Positions 24,086 through 33,218 of a DNA stretch of 50,166 nucleotides are shown in pieces. The position numbers and the translations under genes were made by a program. Source of the stretch: Akkermansia muciniphila. GTDB taxonomy: Bacteria; Verrucomicrobiota; Verrucomicrobiia; Limisphaerales; BJHT01. The stretch spans positions 1 to 50,166 of the forward strand of contig CAMAUZ010000060.1 in NCBI GenBank assembly GCA_945861535.1, read 5' to 3'. The notes under the pieces are model-generated. The model did no database searches, was not told the origin of the DNA, and saw only the letters and a program-made list of their open reading frames with translations. Position 1 is the stretch's first letter, and every line of letters starts with the position of its first letter.

Positions 24086-24754
24086 ATGAACCCACTGCGC
24101 GCGCGCCTGCTCAACTCCCCCACGGCTGCGCGTGTCGTGCCGTTCGCGGTGTTCGTGGCGCTCACCGCGTTGCAGGGCCAATTCGGCGCGGCGTCGCACT
24201 ATTGGATTTATCTCCTCAAAACCCTCGTGGGGGTCGCCCTCCTTTGGGCAACCCTCCCCGCAGTCGCGGAACTCCGCTGGCGAATCACGCCTGCCGCCGT
24301 GCTCACGGGCGTGGCGGTCTTCGCCGTCTGGGTCGGCCTCGACCCGTTTTATCCGAAGCTCGCGACCGGCGGCGAACCGTGGAATCCGCATCGCATCTTC
24401 GGCGAGAGCGCGCCGCTGGCGTGGTTTTTCATCGCGGTCCGCGTGCTCGGTTCCACGCTCGTCGTGCCGTGCCTCGAGGAAGTTTTTTACCGCTCGTTTC
24501 TCTATCGCACCATCGCCCGCGCGGATTTTCAGGCGATGCCGCTGGGACAATTTGCGTGGCTGCCCTTTCTCGCCACGACCGCCGCCTTCGGCCTCGCCCA
24601 CCACGAATGGCTCGCCGGTCTCCTCTGCGCCGCCGCCTATCAGGGCCTCGTCTGCTGGCGGAAAAATCTGGGCGAAGCCATGACCGCGCACGCCGTGACC
24701 AATCTCCTGCTCGGCCTTTACGTCGTCACCCGCGGCGCGTGGAATTTTTGGTGA
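24086..24754 (+). CDS. CPBP/CAAX-type intramembrane protease, exosortase-associated type
   Basis: The product is 222 residues with about six membrane segments. The glutamate pair of the active site is Glu131-132 in LEEVFYRSFLYR. Conserved histidines are in FGLAHHEW (172-173) and AHAVTN (202). The phrase FAVWVGLDPFYPKL before the active site fits the CAAX protease-related family that accompanies exosortase/PEP-CTERM sorting. The family cleaves within membranes; substrates are unknown. I chose the ATG at 24086 (MNPLRARLL). The neighbouring ExeA/GspB-like pair is a common partner in exosortase loci, but no exosortase is in the window. Confidence 0.8.
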   Translation: MNPLRARLLNSPTAARVVPFAVFVALTALQGQFGAASHYWIYLLKTLVGVALLWATLPAVAELRWRITPAAVLTGVAVFAVWVGLDPFYPKLATGGEPWNPHRIFGESAPLAWFFIAVRVLGSTLVVPCLEEVFYRSFLYRTIARADFQAMPLGQFAWLPFLATTAAFGLAHHEWLAGLLCAAAYQGLVCWRKNLGEAMTAHAVTNLLLGLYVVTRGAWNFW

Positions 24755-24814
24755 ATCATCGCATGGACGCGGCGCGAGACTGCGTCCAAGTCCGCACTAA
24801 AATTTACCACCACC

Positions 24815-26155
24815 ATGCGTCCACCTGCTTCCGCCACTGATTTTTCTCTCACCTCCCCACCGCAGCGCCGCGACTGGACGCGACGTGAATTTCTCGGCGG
24901 CATCGGCGCCGCCGCCCTCGGTGCCTCCAGCCTGACGGCACTGCCGCAACCCGCCGTCGCGGCGCCCCCCGGCAAACGCCCGCGCAAAAAAATCGCCGCG
25001 ATCGTCACGCACTACACGCCCAACTCGCACGCCGACGTGCTCGTCAGCCGGCTCTTCCAAGGGCACATGCTCAACGGCACCGGCACGTACCCGGACTTGG
25101 AATTGGTCAGCATTTTCGTCGATCAATACGACAAGGCCGACATCAGCCAGGTCTTCGCGCGCCAGCACGGCTTCCGCCACTTCGACACCATCGCCGGCGC
25201 CCTCACGCTCGGCGGCAAAGACCTCGCGGTGGATGGCGTGCTGCTCATCGGCGAGCACGGCATTTATCCCCTCTCGCCCACCGGTCAGATCATGTATCCG
25301 CGCCGGCGTTTTTTTGAGGAAACGGCGGCGGTGTTCCGGCGTTGCGGCCGTTCCGTGCCGGTGTTCAGCGACAAACATCTCGCGTGGAACTGGGCCGACG
25401 CGAAGTGGATGTACGACACCGCGCGCGAGCTGAAGATTCCGATGATGGCCGGCTCTTCCATCCCGGTGACGTGGCGGCATCCGGCCGTCGAGGCGACCCG
25501 CGACGCGCGCATCACCGAGGCGGTTGGCTTGTCCTACGGTCCGATCGAAGGCTACGGTTACCACGCGCTCGAGGGCCTGCAATGCCTTGTCGAACGGCGT
25601 CGCGGCGGCGAGACCGGCGTCGCGGCCGTGCAACTGATCGAGGGGCCGGAGGTTTATGCGCAGCGCGACCTGGGGCGCTTCAGCCAGCGCGTCTTCGATG
25701 CCGCGCTGGGCTGCCGCGAGAATCTGAATCGCTTCCGGGGACCGTTCGAGACCGTGGTGCGAATGCCGGCGGGCTTCTTCATCGAGTACCGCGACGGCCT
25801 CCGCGCCGTCATCATCCACGACCAGCACGACGCCAACAACGAGTGGATCGTCGCGTGGGATGAAGCCGGCAAACCCGTGCCGCCGGCGACGGTGTTCTGG
25901 ACTCAGGAGGCGCGCCCGATGATGCACTTCGGTTTCCAGCTCCAGGGCATCGAAGAAATGGTCCACACCGGCAAACCCGCCTGGCCCGTCGAGCGCACGC
26001 TGCTGACCACCGGCATCCTCGCCGCGCTGTTCGAGTCGCGGCAAAAAGGCGGCGTGCGCATCGCGACCCCGCACCTCGCCATCGCCTACCAACCCACCTT
26101 CACCTGGACCCCGGTCCCGCCCCCGCCGCCGTCGCGCCCCTTCACCGAGCCGTGA
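24815..26155 (+). CDS. Tat-exported protein of unknown function
   Basis: The product is 446 residues. A twin-arginine signal (TRREFLGGIGAAALGASSL, Arg 23-24) predicts folded export. The mature protein starts with a beta strand KIAAIVTHYTPNSHADVLVS and has GVLLIGEHGIYPL, FSDKHLAWNWADAKWM and SSIPVTWRHPAVE blocks. These resemble the Rossmann-like part of secreted proteins often found with Gfo/Idh/MocA-type oxidoreductases in Planctomycetes and Verrucomicrobia, but I see no clear nucleotide-binding motif. No assignment is made beyond export. It is a single gene, followed by a repeat. Confidence 0.75.
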   Translation: MRPPASATDFSLTSPPQRRDWTRREFLGGIGAAALGASSLTALPQPAVAAPPGKRPRKKIAAIVTHYTPNSHADVLVSRLFQGHMLNGTGTYPDLELVSIFVDQYDKADISQVFARQHGFRHFDTIAGALTLGGKDLAVDGVLLIGEHGIYPLSPTGQIMYPRRRFFEETAAVFRRCGRSVPVFSDKHLAWNWADAKWMYDTARELKIPMMAGSSIPVTWRHPAVEATRDARITEAVGLSYGPIEGYGYHALEGLQCLVERRRGGETGVAAVQLIEGPEVYAQRDLGRFSQRVFDAALGCRENLNRFRGPFETVVRMPAGFFIEYRDGLRAVIIHDQHDANNEWIVAWDEAGKPVPPATVFWTQEARPMMHFGFQLQGIEEMVHTGKPAWPVERTLLTTGILAALFESRQKGGVRIATPHLAIAYQPTFTWTPVPPPPPSRPFTEP

Positions 26156-26215
26156 GGCACCACGGGAAGACCGGATGTTTGACAGCACTATCGCAGTCGC
26201 GCGCCGTGCGCCCTT

Positions 26216-26337
26216 TGTAGCGCAGGTTTCCAAACCTGCTGTGTCGCCGACTTCCAAGTCGGCAGGGTGTCGGCCTCGCCGGACGAGCCGCTGGTTTAGA
26301 AACCAGCGATACAGCAGGCTGGGAAGCCTGCGCTGCA
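26216..26337. repeat. Multi-hairpin repeat family H
   Basis: The outer arms TGTAGCGCAGGTTTCCAAAC and GGGAAGCCTGCGCTGCA flank three inner small palindromes (AGGTTTCCAAACCT, CCGACTTCCAAGTCGG, CTGGTTTAGAAACCAG). The whole region 26156-26479 otherwise holds nothing. Confidence 0.85.
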
Positions 26338-26479
26338 AAATGGGCGTGAAAAATCGAGGTAAGCACCAGCGAGCGCGGGGCGCGCCGGCGCGCGGGTGAG
26401 TTCGGGATGCGCCCGGTTTCCTTCCGCTCCACGTTTTGTTTTTGCCGCGCCGCGCCGCGCTCCCTAGCTTGGCGACCAT

Positions 26480-27853
26480 ATGGCGCAGGATGAATTGTTC
26501 GGCTCGAAGACCAACGCGGAATCCGCGCCGGAACCGCAGCACACCCCTTCGCCCGCACCGTTGGCCGCGCGGATGCGGCCGCGCAATCTCGGCGAGTACG
26601 TCGGGCAGGGGCACATCCTCGGGCCGGGTCAGTTGCTGCGCCGGGCCATCGAGGCGGACCGGATTCAGTCGGTGATTTTTTACGGGCCGCCGGGCACGGG
26701 GAAGACCTCGCTGGCGCAGGTCATCGCGAACCAGACGCGCAGCCGGTTCGAGCGGTTGAGCGGCGTGGAATCCAACGTCGCGGACATGCGGCGCGTGCTC
26801 TCGGCGGCGGCCAATCGCCGCGAAAACACCGGACAATCCACGCTGCTGTTTATTGATGAAATCCACCGCTTCAACAAATCGCAGCAGGACGTGCTGCTGC
26901 CGGATGTCGAGAGCGGCGTGGTGCGGTTGATCGGCGCGACGACGCACAATCCGTTCTTCTTTGTGAACTCGCCGCTCGTCTCGCGTTCACAGGTGTTCGA
27001 GTTGCAACCTATTGGCGAGGCGGACCTGCTGGCGCTGCTGGGACGGGCCTTGCGGGACGAGGAGCGCGGGTTGGGGAATATGCGCCTCCGCGCCGATGAC
27101 GACGCGCTGCGGCATCTCGCGCGCGTGGCGGACGGGGACGCGCGCAAGGCGCTGAACTCGCTCGAGATCGCCGCCCTGACCACGGTGCCGGCGGCGGATG
27201 GTTTCATCCCGATCACGCTCGCGGTGGCGGAGCAGTGCATTCAGAAGAAGGCGATTGTCTATGATGGCGACGGGGACGCGCATTACGACACCATCTCGGC
27301 GTTCATCAAATCCATGCGCGGCAGCGATCCCGACGCGTCGCTGTATTGGCTGGCGAAGATGATCCACGCCGGCGAAGACCCGCGTTTCATCACCCGCCGC
27401 ATCATGATCTGCGCGGCGGAGGACGTGGGGTTGGCGGATCCGATGGCGCTGGTGCTGGCGCACGCGGCGCATCAGGCGGCGGAGTTTGTCGGCTGGCCCG
27501 AGGCGCGGATTCCGATCGCGGAGGCGACGATCTACATCGCGACGGCGAACAAGAGCAACAGCGCGAATGTGGCGATTGACGCCGCGCTCGCGGACGTGCG
27601 GTCGGGGCGCACGCTCCCCGTGCCGGCGCATCTGCGGGACGGTCATTACGCCGGGGCGGAGCGGCTCGGGCACGGGCAGGGCTACGAGTACGCCCATGCG
27701 CATCCGGGGCATTTCGTCGTGCAGGATTATCTCGGCGCGTTCAAGCGGTACTACGAACCGAGCGAGCAGGGCGTGGAAAAGAAAATCAAGGAACGTCTCG
27801 ACCGCTGGCGGGCGCTGGTCGCGAAGACGCCACCGGGGGCGTCGCCGTCGTGA
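26480..27853 (+). CDS. rarA: Replication-associated recombination protein RarA (MgsA)
   Basis: The product is 457 residues. Walker A GPPGTGKTS is at 69-77, Walker B LLFIDEIHRFNKSQQD near 118, and sensor 1 GATTHNPFF follows. The C-terminal tetramerisation region has the conserved SAFIKSMRGSDPDASLYWLA and EDVGLADP and ends with the QDYLGAFKRYYEPSEQG block. RarA acts at stalled forks with SSB and recombination proteins. It is about 10 residues longer at the N terminus than E. coli RarA. It is followed by a repeat, then folate and RNase genes on the same strand. Confidence 0.95.
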   Translation: MAQDELFGSKTNAESAPEPQHTPSPAPLAARMRPRNLGEYVGQGHILGPGQLLRRAIEADRIQSVIFYGPPGTGKTSLAQVIANQTRSRFERLSGVESNVADMRRVLSAAANRRENTGQSTLLFIDEIHRFNKSQQDVLLPDVESGVVRLIGATTHNPFFFVNSPLVSRSQVFELQPIGEADLLALLGRALRDEERGLGNMRLRADDDALRHLARVADGDARKALNSLEIAALTTVPAADGFIPITLAVAEQCIQKKAIVYDGDGDAHYDTISAFIKSMRGSDPDASLYWLAKMIHAGEDPRFITRRIMICAAEDVGLADPMALVLAHAAHQAAEFVGWPEARIPIAEATIYIATANKSNSANVAIDAALADVRSGRTLPVPAHLRDGHYAGAERLGHGQGYEYAHAHPGHFVVQDYLGAFKRYYEPSEQGVEKKIKERLDRWRALVAKTPPGASPS

Positions 27854-27892
27854 AAATTTCTTGCCACACGAATTCCGAAACCGAGAAGCACT

Positions 27893-28010
27893 GTGCGGCT
27901 CCGCACGCCTGCGGAGCGCGGCGTTTACGCCGCAGGGGGCCACGGCTGCAACCCAGCGCATCGAACGTTACCGGCAGGCGCACGTTTCTGCGGCCTGAAG
28001 GCCGCGCTCC
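27893..28010. repeat. Repeat family G, copy 2
   Basis: GGAGCGCGGCGTTTACGCCGC at the left and CGTTTCTGCGGCCTGAAGGC at the right form the mirror image of 17801-17893. It ends 12 bases before the ATG of the folate gene, so it lies in the leader if transcription starts upstream. Confidence 0.8.
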
Positions 28011-28022
28011 CGAAAGAGCCGC

Positions 28023-28601
28023 ATGAGCTCCGCGGTTCAAGCACTCAAGCGAAGCTGGCGGACGCAGTTGCGCGCGGAAGATCAACGGCACGGGGCCGAC
28101 GAGCGGCGTGAGGCCTCGCGGCGCTTGTGCGAGCGGGTCGCGCAGTCGGAGGTGTGGCGCGCGGCGACGGCGGTGCTGATGTTCGCGCCACGGTCGGACG
28201 AGCCGGACATTCGCCCGCTCATCGCCGCGGGACTGGCGAGCGGAAAACTCATCGCGTTCCCCCGGCATGTGACCGCGAGCGACACCTACGAAGCGGCCGT
28301 GGTGCGCGACGTGGCGCGCGATTTGGTCCCGGCCCGGTTCGGTTTGCACGAGCCCGCGCCCGAATGTCCGGGTCTGCCGCTCAAGCAACTGGACTTGCGG
28401 CTCGTGCCCGCGATAGGCTTCGACGCTCTTGGGCGACGCCTCGGGCGCGGGAAAGGTTATTACGACCAGCTTCTCTCCCACACTCCGGCAGGCAAATGCG
28501 GCATCGCGTTCGACTGGCAGGTGGTGGACGAGCTGCCGACGGAACCGCACGACGCGCCCATGAATCATCTGGCCACGCCGACTCGCTGGCTCGTTTTCTG
28601 A
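28023..28601 (+). CDS. 5-formyltetrahydrofolate cyclo-ligase
   Basis: The product is 192 residues. The C-terminal GFDALGRRLGRGKGYYDQLL is the ATP/substrate-binding signature of the family, and the basic N terminus (ALKRSWRTQLRAE) matches the usual K-x-x-R-x-x-x-R start. It converts 5-formyl-THF to 5,10-methenyl-THF with ATP. Its stop codon directly abuts the rny start, so the two are coupled. The order cyclo-ligase then rny is common, in other phyla often with zapA upstream. No zapA or 6S RNA was seen here. Confidence 0.93.
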   Translation: MSSAVQALKRSWRTQLRAEDQRHGADERREASRRLCERVAQSEVWRAATAVLMFAPRSDEPDIRPLIAAGLASGKLIAFPRHVTASDTYEAAVVRDVARDLVPARFGLHEPAPECPGLPLKQLDLRLVPAIGFDALGRRLGRGKGYYDQLLSHTPAGKCGIAFDWQVVDELPTEPHDAPMNHLATPTRWLVF

Positions 28602-30191
28602 ATGCCGATTGAACCAATGGACATGATCTTGCTTGCCGAAATCTCGAACCTCGAAGCCGCGGCGATCTTCGGCGGCGGCGCCTTCGTGGCGTTTCTGCTC
28701 CTCCGCTGGTTCGACCGTTCCCGCCAGAACGTACTCGCCGCCCAAGCCCAGCAGACCATCGACAACGGCAAGCGCGAAGCCGAGGCGCTGCTGCGCGAGG
28801 CCCGTCTCCAGGCCAATGAGGAATCGCTCCGCCAGCGCGAGCAGGCCGACAAATCCTTCCACGCCCGCCAGCAGGAAATCCAAACTCTCGAACAGCGCGT
28901 CGCCCACCGCGAGACCCTCGTCAACCAGCAGCTCGAGGGTCTGGTGCGACAGGAGAAAACACTCCGCGAACAGTTGTCCGCGCTCGAACTCCGCGAAGCC
29001 AAGCTCGAATCCGAGCGCGCCGAGACGGCCCACCTGCTCAGGTCGCGCCGCGAGGAATTGCAGCAGGTCGCGCATCTCAGCGAATCCGAGGCGCGCGCCT
29101 TCCTCATGAAGGATGTCGAACGCGATTGCCATCGCGATGCCAACGACCTGGCCCGGCACATTCTCGAACAGGCCAAACACAAGGCCGAAGACCAGGCCCG
29201 CCGCATCATCACCCTGGCCATCCAACGCTACGCCGGACCACACACCTGCGAAACCTCGACGGCCACGATCGCCCTCACCGGCGACGAGATCAAAGGCCGC
29301 ATCATCGGCCGCGAAGGCCGCAACATCCGCGCCTTCGAGGCCGCCACCGGCATCACCGTGCTCATCGACGACACGCCCAACGCCGTGGTCCTGTCCGGCT
29401 TCGACCCCGTCCGCCGCGAGATTGCGCGCGAGGCGATGGACCGGCTCATCCTCGACGGCCGCATCCATCCGACCCGCATTGAGGAAGTCGTGGGGAAGGT
29501 CACCGAGGAGATGGACGAGCGGATTCTGAAAGCGGGCGAAGAGGCCGTCTATCAGGTCGGCCTGCCGCCGCTGCACGTCGAGATCATCAAGGTTCTCGGC
29601 CGCCTCAAGTTCCGCCAAAGCTTCTCGCAAAACCTCCTGCACCACTCCATCGAGGTCGCCCATCTCGCCGGCCTGATGGCCGCCGAACTCGGCGCCGACA
29701 TCCTGACCGCCAAACGCTGCGGCCTGCTCCACGACATCGGCAAGGCTCTGAACCACGAAATGGAAGGCTCGCACGCGATCATCGGTGCCGAGTTTGTGAA
29801 ACGCCATGGCGAGTCCGCGGAGGTCGTGGACGGCGTCGCCTCGCATCACGACGAAGTTCCACACGTCGGCATCTGGGGGATTCTCATCAGCGCCGCCGAC
29901 GCCATCTCCGCCTCGCGCCCCGGCGCGCGTTCCGAGACGATGACCACCTACATCCGCCGCCTCGAAGAACTCGAACGCATCGGCACCTCGTTCGACGCCG
30001 TGGAAAAATGTTTCGCCGTCCAGGCCGGCCGCGAGCTGCGCGTGTTCGTGAAGCCGGAAAAAATCTCGGACGCCGACGCCACCACGCTGGCCCGCACCAT
30101 CTGCCGCCGCATCGAAAACGAAATGACCTACCCCGGCCAGATTCGCATCACCGTCATCCGCGAAACCCGCGTCCTCGAGTACGCCAAGTAA
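28602..30191 (+). CDS. rny: Ribonuclease Y
   Basis: The product is 529 residues. The N-terminal membrane helix (about 16-32, AIFGGGAFVAFLLLRW) is followed by a long Gln/Glu/Arg-rich coiled coil (about 40-185). The KH domain has its GxxG loop IIGREGRNIRAFE near 235, and the HD domain has LLHDIGKALNHE (about 375) and the second metal motif SHHDEVPHVG. It is a membrane-tethered endonuclease that starts mRNA decay. The start codon follows the cyclo-ligase stop without a gap. Internal ATGs at 28617 and 28623 are possible alternatives, with only six or eight residues lost. Confidence 0.95.
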   Translation: MPIEPMDMILLAEISNLEAAAIFGGGAFVAFLLLRWFDRSRQNVLAAQAQQTIDNGKREAEALLREARLQANEESLRQREQADKSFHARQQEIQTLEQRVAHRETLVNQQLEGLVRQEKTLREQLSALELREAKLESERAETAHLLRSRREELQQVAHLSESEARAFLMKDVERDCHRDANDLARHILEQAKHKAEDQARRIITLAIQRYAGPHTCETSTATIALTGDEIKGRIIGREGRNIRAFEAATGITVLIDDTPNAVVLSGFDPVRREIAREAMDRLILDGRIHPTRIEEVVGKVTEEMDERILKAGEEAVYQVGLPPLHVEIIKVLGRLKFRQSFSQNLLHHSIEVAHLAGLMAAELGADILTAKRCGLLHDIGKALNHEMEGSHAIIGAEFVKRHGESAEVVDGVASHHDEVPHVGIWGILISAADAISASRPGARSETMTTYIRRLEELERIGTSFDAVEKCFAVQAGRELRVFVKPEKISDADATTLARTICRRIENEMTYPGQIRITVIRETRVLEYAK

Positions 30192-30300
30192 CCCGGAAAA
30201 CCGCTGTGGCGGCGAGGGGGCGTGCCGGGATGCGAGCAGGCGGGAGAGCGGTCCGAGAATCAAGATTCTGCGCGGGAAAACTCCGAACTGGCTGCGATTG

Positions 30301-30379
30301 GTAGGGCGCGCCTGTCCTCAGCGCGCCGTTGGGATGCCCCTATGATTCAGCGGCGCGCTGAGGACAGGCGCGCCCTACC
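30301..30379. repeat. Palindromic element family B, inner-arm copy
   Basis: GTAGGGCGCGCCTGTCCTCA and TGAGGACAGGCGCGCCCTAC form an almost perfect stem of 30 or more base pairs over a loop of about 18 bases. The outer GATCAAAAGTGGGTGA arms are absent. It lies between convergent rny and the lipoprotein gene. Confidence 0.9.
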
Positions 30380-30397
30380 GCTGCCGCACCACCCCGC

Positions 30398-30583
30398 TTA
30401 CCGCCGCGGATCCGTCAGGACCGACGGCAGCGCGCCGCCATATTCCCAGCCCTGCGGCGAATTCCACGGTCGCGCCGACGCATTCTCCGGCTCCGTCGTC
30501 GCGCAACCCGTGAGGAACAAACCGACGGCACTCAGCAGTAGCAACGCGCCCAGGTACAGGGAGGAATTGATTCGGGTTTTCAT
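30398..30583 (-). CDS. Small lipoprotein
   Basis: The product is 61 residues: basic start MKTRINSSLY, hydrophobic core, lipobox GLFLTGC with Cys27, then a short Trp/Pro-rich mature part (RPWNSPQGWEYGG) ending PSVLTDPRR. Its start overlaps the stop of the upstream coiled-coil gene (ATGA), so the two are co-translated. The family is unknown; small lipoproteins of this ending are common in Verrucomicrobia as far as I recall. Confidence 0.7.
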   Translation of the reverse strand: MKTRINSSLYLGALLLLSAVGLFLTGCATTEPENASARPWNSPQGWEYGGALPSVLTDPRR

Positions 30584-31347
30584 TGTGCGGAAGCGACCGC
30601 GTCGCCTTCAGTGATTTCGTCCTTTTTCAACGCCAGGGAAATATTACCAAACGAATAATTGGGTTCGACCTTGGTGATCTTGATGCGCCCCAGCATCCGT
30701 TCGTCGCGATGCACGATCATCTCGCCGCCTGGCAGCACGCCCTGATTGCCACCCACGCTGACGATCACGAACGCCCACTTCGGATCGACGACCGTCACCA
30801 CGCCCTTGAGGCCGGGCGGCAGCCGCACCTTGTTATCGAAACCCTTCGAGTTGGCCAGTTCGGTGGTCAGTCGCGCATATTGGCCGTAGAGTAGTTTGCG
30901 CTCGGACTCGGCGACCATTTTCTCCTCGCGCGTTTTCGCCAAATCCACGAACGCCTTGCGAATTTCCGCGGCCGATTTGCCGATGTCCGTGAGTTCCTTG
31001 TTTTCGTCCTTGGCCTTCTGTACCGCGGCGAGCGCCTTGGCGGCGTCGGCCTCGGCCTTGGCCACCTTGATGGCCGCCTCGGCCTCTTTCTTCTTGGCGT
31101 CTTCCACCTCCGCCTTCATCCGCACGTTGTCGGCGCTGGATTTTTCCAGCTCGTCTTTGGTTGCGGTGAGCTCATCCGCCAGCTTCTTGCGGTCAGATTC
31201 TTTCCTGACCAGCGCCTCCGCGCCGTCGGTGATCGTCTTGTCCTTGCGCGCGATGTTCTCGGGAATCTTCGTGTTGACGAAATACAGGGCGGCACCGCCG
31301 GCGAGAATGGCCAGCAAGAGGAAGATGCGCGTCAGGATTGTGATCAT
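30580..31347 (-). CDS. Membrane-anchored coiled-coil protein with C-terminal beta domain
   Basis: The product is 255 residues. A membrane helix lies at about 5-25, then a Lys/Glu/Ala-rich coiled coil (about 35-165). The C-terminal domain (about 185-250) contains VTVVDPKWAFVIVSVGGNQG and GGEMIVHRDERMLGRIKIT. That beta pattern (a residue-poor G-V-L-P-G loop and a later strand) recalls the MreC C-terminal barrels that organise the cell wall, but the similarity is only of pattern. It would be a single-pass envelope protein, partnered with the lipoprotein it overlaps. Confidence 0.75.
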   Translation of the reverse strand: MITILTRIFLLLAILAGGAALYFVNTKIPENIARKDKTITDGAEALVRKESDRKKLADELTATKDELEKSSADNVRMKAEVEDAKKKEAEAAIKVAKAEADAAKALAAVQKAKDENKELTDIGKSAAEIRKAFVDLAKTREEKMVAESERKLLYGQYARLTTELANSKGFDNKVRLPPGLKGVVTVVDPKWAFVIVSVGGNQGVLPGGEMIVHRDERMLGRIKITKVEPNYSFGNISLALKKDEITEGDAVASAQ

Positions 31348-31623
31348 TTGTCAGCGTGGTTCGGTCTGGCGGTGATTATGTAGGGGTTGCTCGCGGCAGT
31401 GTCAACGTTCGCCGGGCGGTGGCGGGTTGCCGCGCCCTTGGTCGGCTACCCGGTGCGAAAGGGCTGAGATTCGACAGCGGGAGCAACTCACCGTTGTCGG
31501 CGTGGCACCGCTCCCGCCGCAGCGGCGGTGAACGCGCGAAGGTGCTGAAAGTTTTTCTACCCTGTCTGGCGGGCGAACACGCTGCGGCCGGGACGGTCGC
31601 GCTTCGTCGGCGACCCGCGCCGC

Positions 31624-32892
31624 CTACGGCTTGAGCCAGTCGGGCACCTGGATGTCCTTGCTCTTCTGGGGCGCTTCGTTGCCGCGCCAGAGGAAGCCGG
31701 CTTTTTCGAACTCGCCGCGGTTGGCCTTGAGGCAGTCGAGCAGACGTCGCGCGAGCTGGCGGTTCGGCGAACGCTCGCGCACGGCAAAGGGCTGGATGGC
31801 TTTGGCACCCGCGTGCTGGATCGGGAAAAAATCCAGGGTGTCGGACTGCGGGATGGCGTTCACGCGATAGACAATCGCGGCATCAAGGCCACCGATGCGC
31901 ATTTGATTGATGAGGAGATCGGCGGTGGGCACCTCGGTGGCGACATTTTTTCCGACCGCCGCCGCGAGGCCGGTGGCCTTGAGCATCCCGCGCGTCATGA
32001 AGCCGAGGGTGCTTTGTTCCGCGTTGCAGAGGCCGAGCTTGAGACCCGGCTGCGCGAGGTCGGCGAGCGTCGTCACGCCGCGCGGATTGCCCTTCTTCAC
32101 CACGATGCCGATGTCGGTCTCGGTGAGCAGCACGGCCTCGGGAAACTGCGCGGCCACGGGCGGCACGAAGCACAGGTCGCAGGCGTAGTAGGCGTCGGGA
32201 AAACGCGCGCCCGCGGTGTTGTTCATCGCCTTCATCGTGGCGCACAGCACGCCGCAGCCGTTGAACACGGTGGTGACATTCACGCCCTCGCGGTCGGCGA
32301 ACTGCCGCAGCAGTTTTTCAATCGCCAGCCGGTTCACGCCGCCGCTGTAGAGAATGAGTTCCGGCTTGGCGGCCCAGCGGTCGCCGTCGGCGGGCGGGTA
32401 GCCGTGCTGCGAAAATACGGGGCCGCCCTTTTCCGGCGCGGCGAGAAACCGGGCGAAGCGCAGCGCCGCGGCGGGCTGCGGGCAGGACGCGGGGACGGTG
32501 GCGACGGCGGTGCTGACATGGTTGCTGCTGGGCGCAGATGCGTTCGTGGCGACGGCCAGCGGACGGTGCGCGAGCGCGAAAACCTCGCGCACGGTCCCTT
32601 TGTTCCGGATGTCCCTGAGCGCGGTGTCGTCGCTGATGACGAGGAGATCGAACTTCTTGGAATCGGGGAGATCGGAGAGCAGCGCGGCGACGGAAGCGTA
32701 TTGCAACCGGATCGTGACGCCGGATTCGCGCTGATACGCGGCGGCGATCGCGGCTACTGGCGGCTGCAATTCCTCAGCACAACCAACCGTGAGCGCCACC
32801 GGTGCGGGCGACGGCGAACCGCCGCGCTCCCGGAACGCCACCACGCCGAGCACGACGGCGAGGGCGAGCAGCAGGAGGGCGACAATCTTCAT
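31624..32892 (-). CDS. Double ModA-type solute-binding protein
   Basis: The product is 422 residues from the ATG at 32892. A signal/anchor helix is at 1-22. Residues 32-150 look like a shortened ModA/SBP lobe (VALTVGCAEELQPPVAAIAA, FDLLVISDD). Residues 168-400 look like a complete second one (ELILYSGGVNRLAIEKLL, VFNGCGVL, TDIGIVVKKGNPRGV, GLDAAIVYRV). Such proteins bind oxyanions such as molybdate or tungstate in the periplasm. No permease or ATPase gene is adjacent, which is unusual. TAG is the stop codon. The first copy appears to lack its closing half. Confidence 0.75.
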   Translation of the reverse strand: MKIVALLLLALAVVLGVVAFRERGGSPSPAPVALTVGCAEELQPPVAAIAAAYQRESGVTIRLQYASVAALLSDLPDSKKFDLLVISDDTALRDIRNKGTVREVFALAHRPLAVATNASAPSSNHVSTAVATVPASCPQPAAALRFARFLAAPEKGGPVFSQHGYPPADGDRWAAKPELILYSGGVNRLAIEKLLRQFADREGVNVTTVFNGCGVLCATMKAMNNTAGARFPDAYYACDLCFVPPVAAQFPEAVLLTETDIGIVVKKGNPRGVTTLADLAQPGLKLGLCNAEQSTLGFMTRGMLKATGLAAAVGKNVATEVPTADLLINQMRIGGLDAAIVYRVNAIPQSDTLDFFPIQHAGAKAIQPFAVRERSPNRQLARRLLDCLKANRGEFEKAGFLWRGNEAPQKSKDIQVPDWLKP

Positions 32893-33078
32893 GTTTCTTC
32901 CCCCGCAAGCTTCCACGCCCGCCCGCGGGCGGCGACGAGAAAACGGGGAGAACCAGCCGGAGGCGGAAAAATGGAACGGGGAATGAGGGGATCAGCCGGT
33001 CATGGGCGCGTCGCAGTTTTTTGCATTTCTCATTCGTAGGTGGGTGAACAGACGGTGTGAAAACTCCATTGCTTTGCC

Positions 33079-33154
33079 GTAGCCGCCGACGTGAGGAGGC
33101 GGATTTCCCCGCATTTCGCGCACATGCCATCCGCCTCCTTACGTCGGCGGCTAC
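33079..33154. repeat. Palindrome family A, copy 4, with flanking GTGTGAAAACTCC box
   Basis: GTAGCCGCCGACGTGAGGAG and CTCCTTACGTCGGCGGCTAC form a near-perfect stem. GGTGTGAAAACTCC (33054) before it and TTTCCACAAAGTCTGTGAAG (33156) after it extend the palindrome. The same boxes appear near 19246, 19518 and 43874. Confidence 0.88.
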
Positions 33155-33218
33155 GTTTCCACAAAGTCTGTGAAGTCGGGTGCGAATGAGAGGAGCAAGC
33201 GGATGCGGGGCGTCGGGT

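Noticed and set aside
24797-26947. A 716-codon minus-strand open frame opposite the Tat protein and rarA
   Set aside because: It crosses a repeat region and two conserved plus-strand genes and has no recognisable domain.
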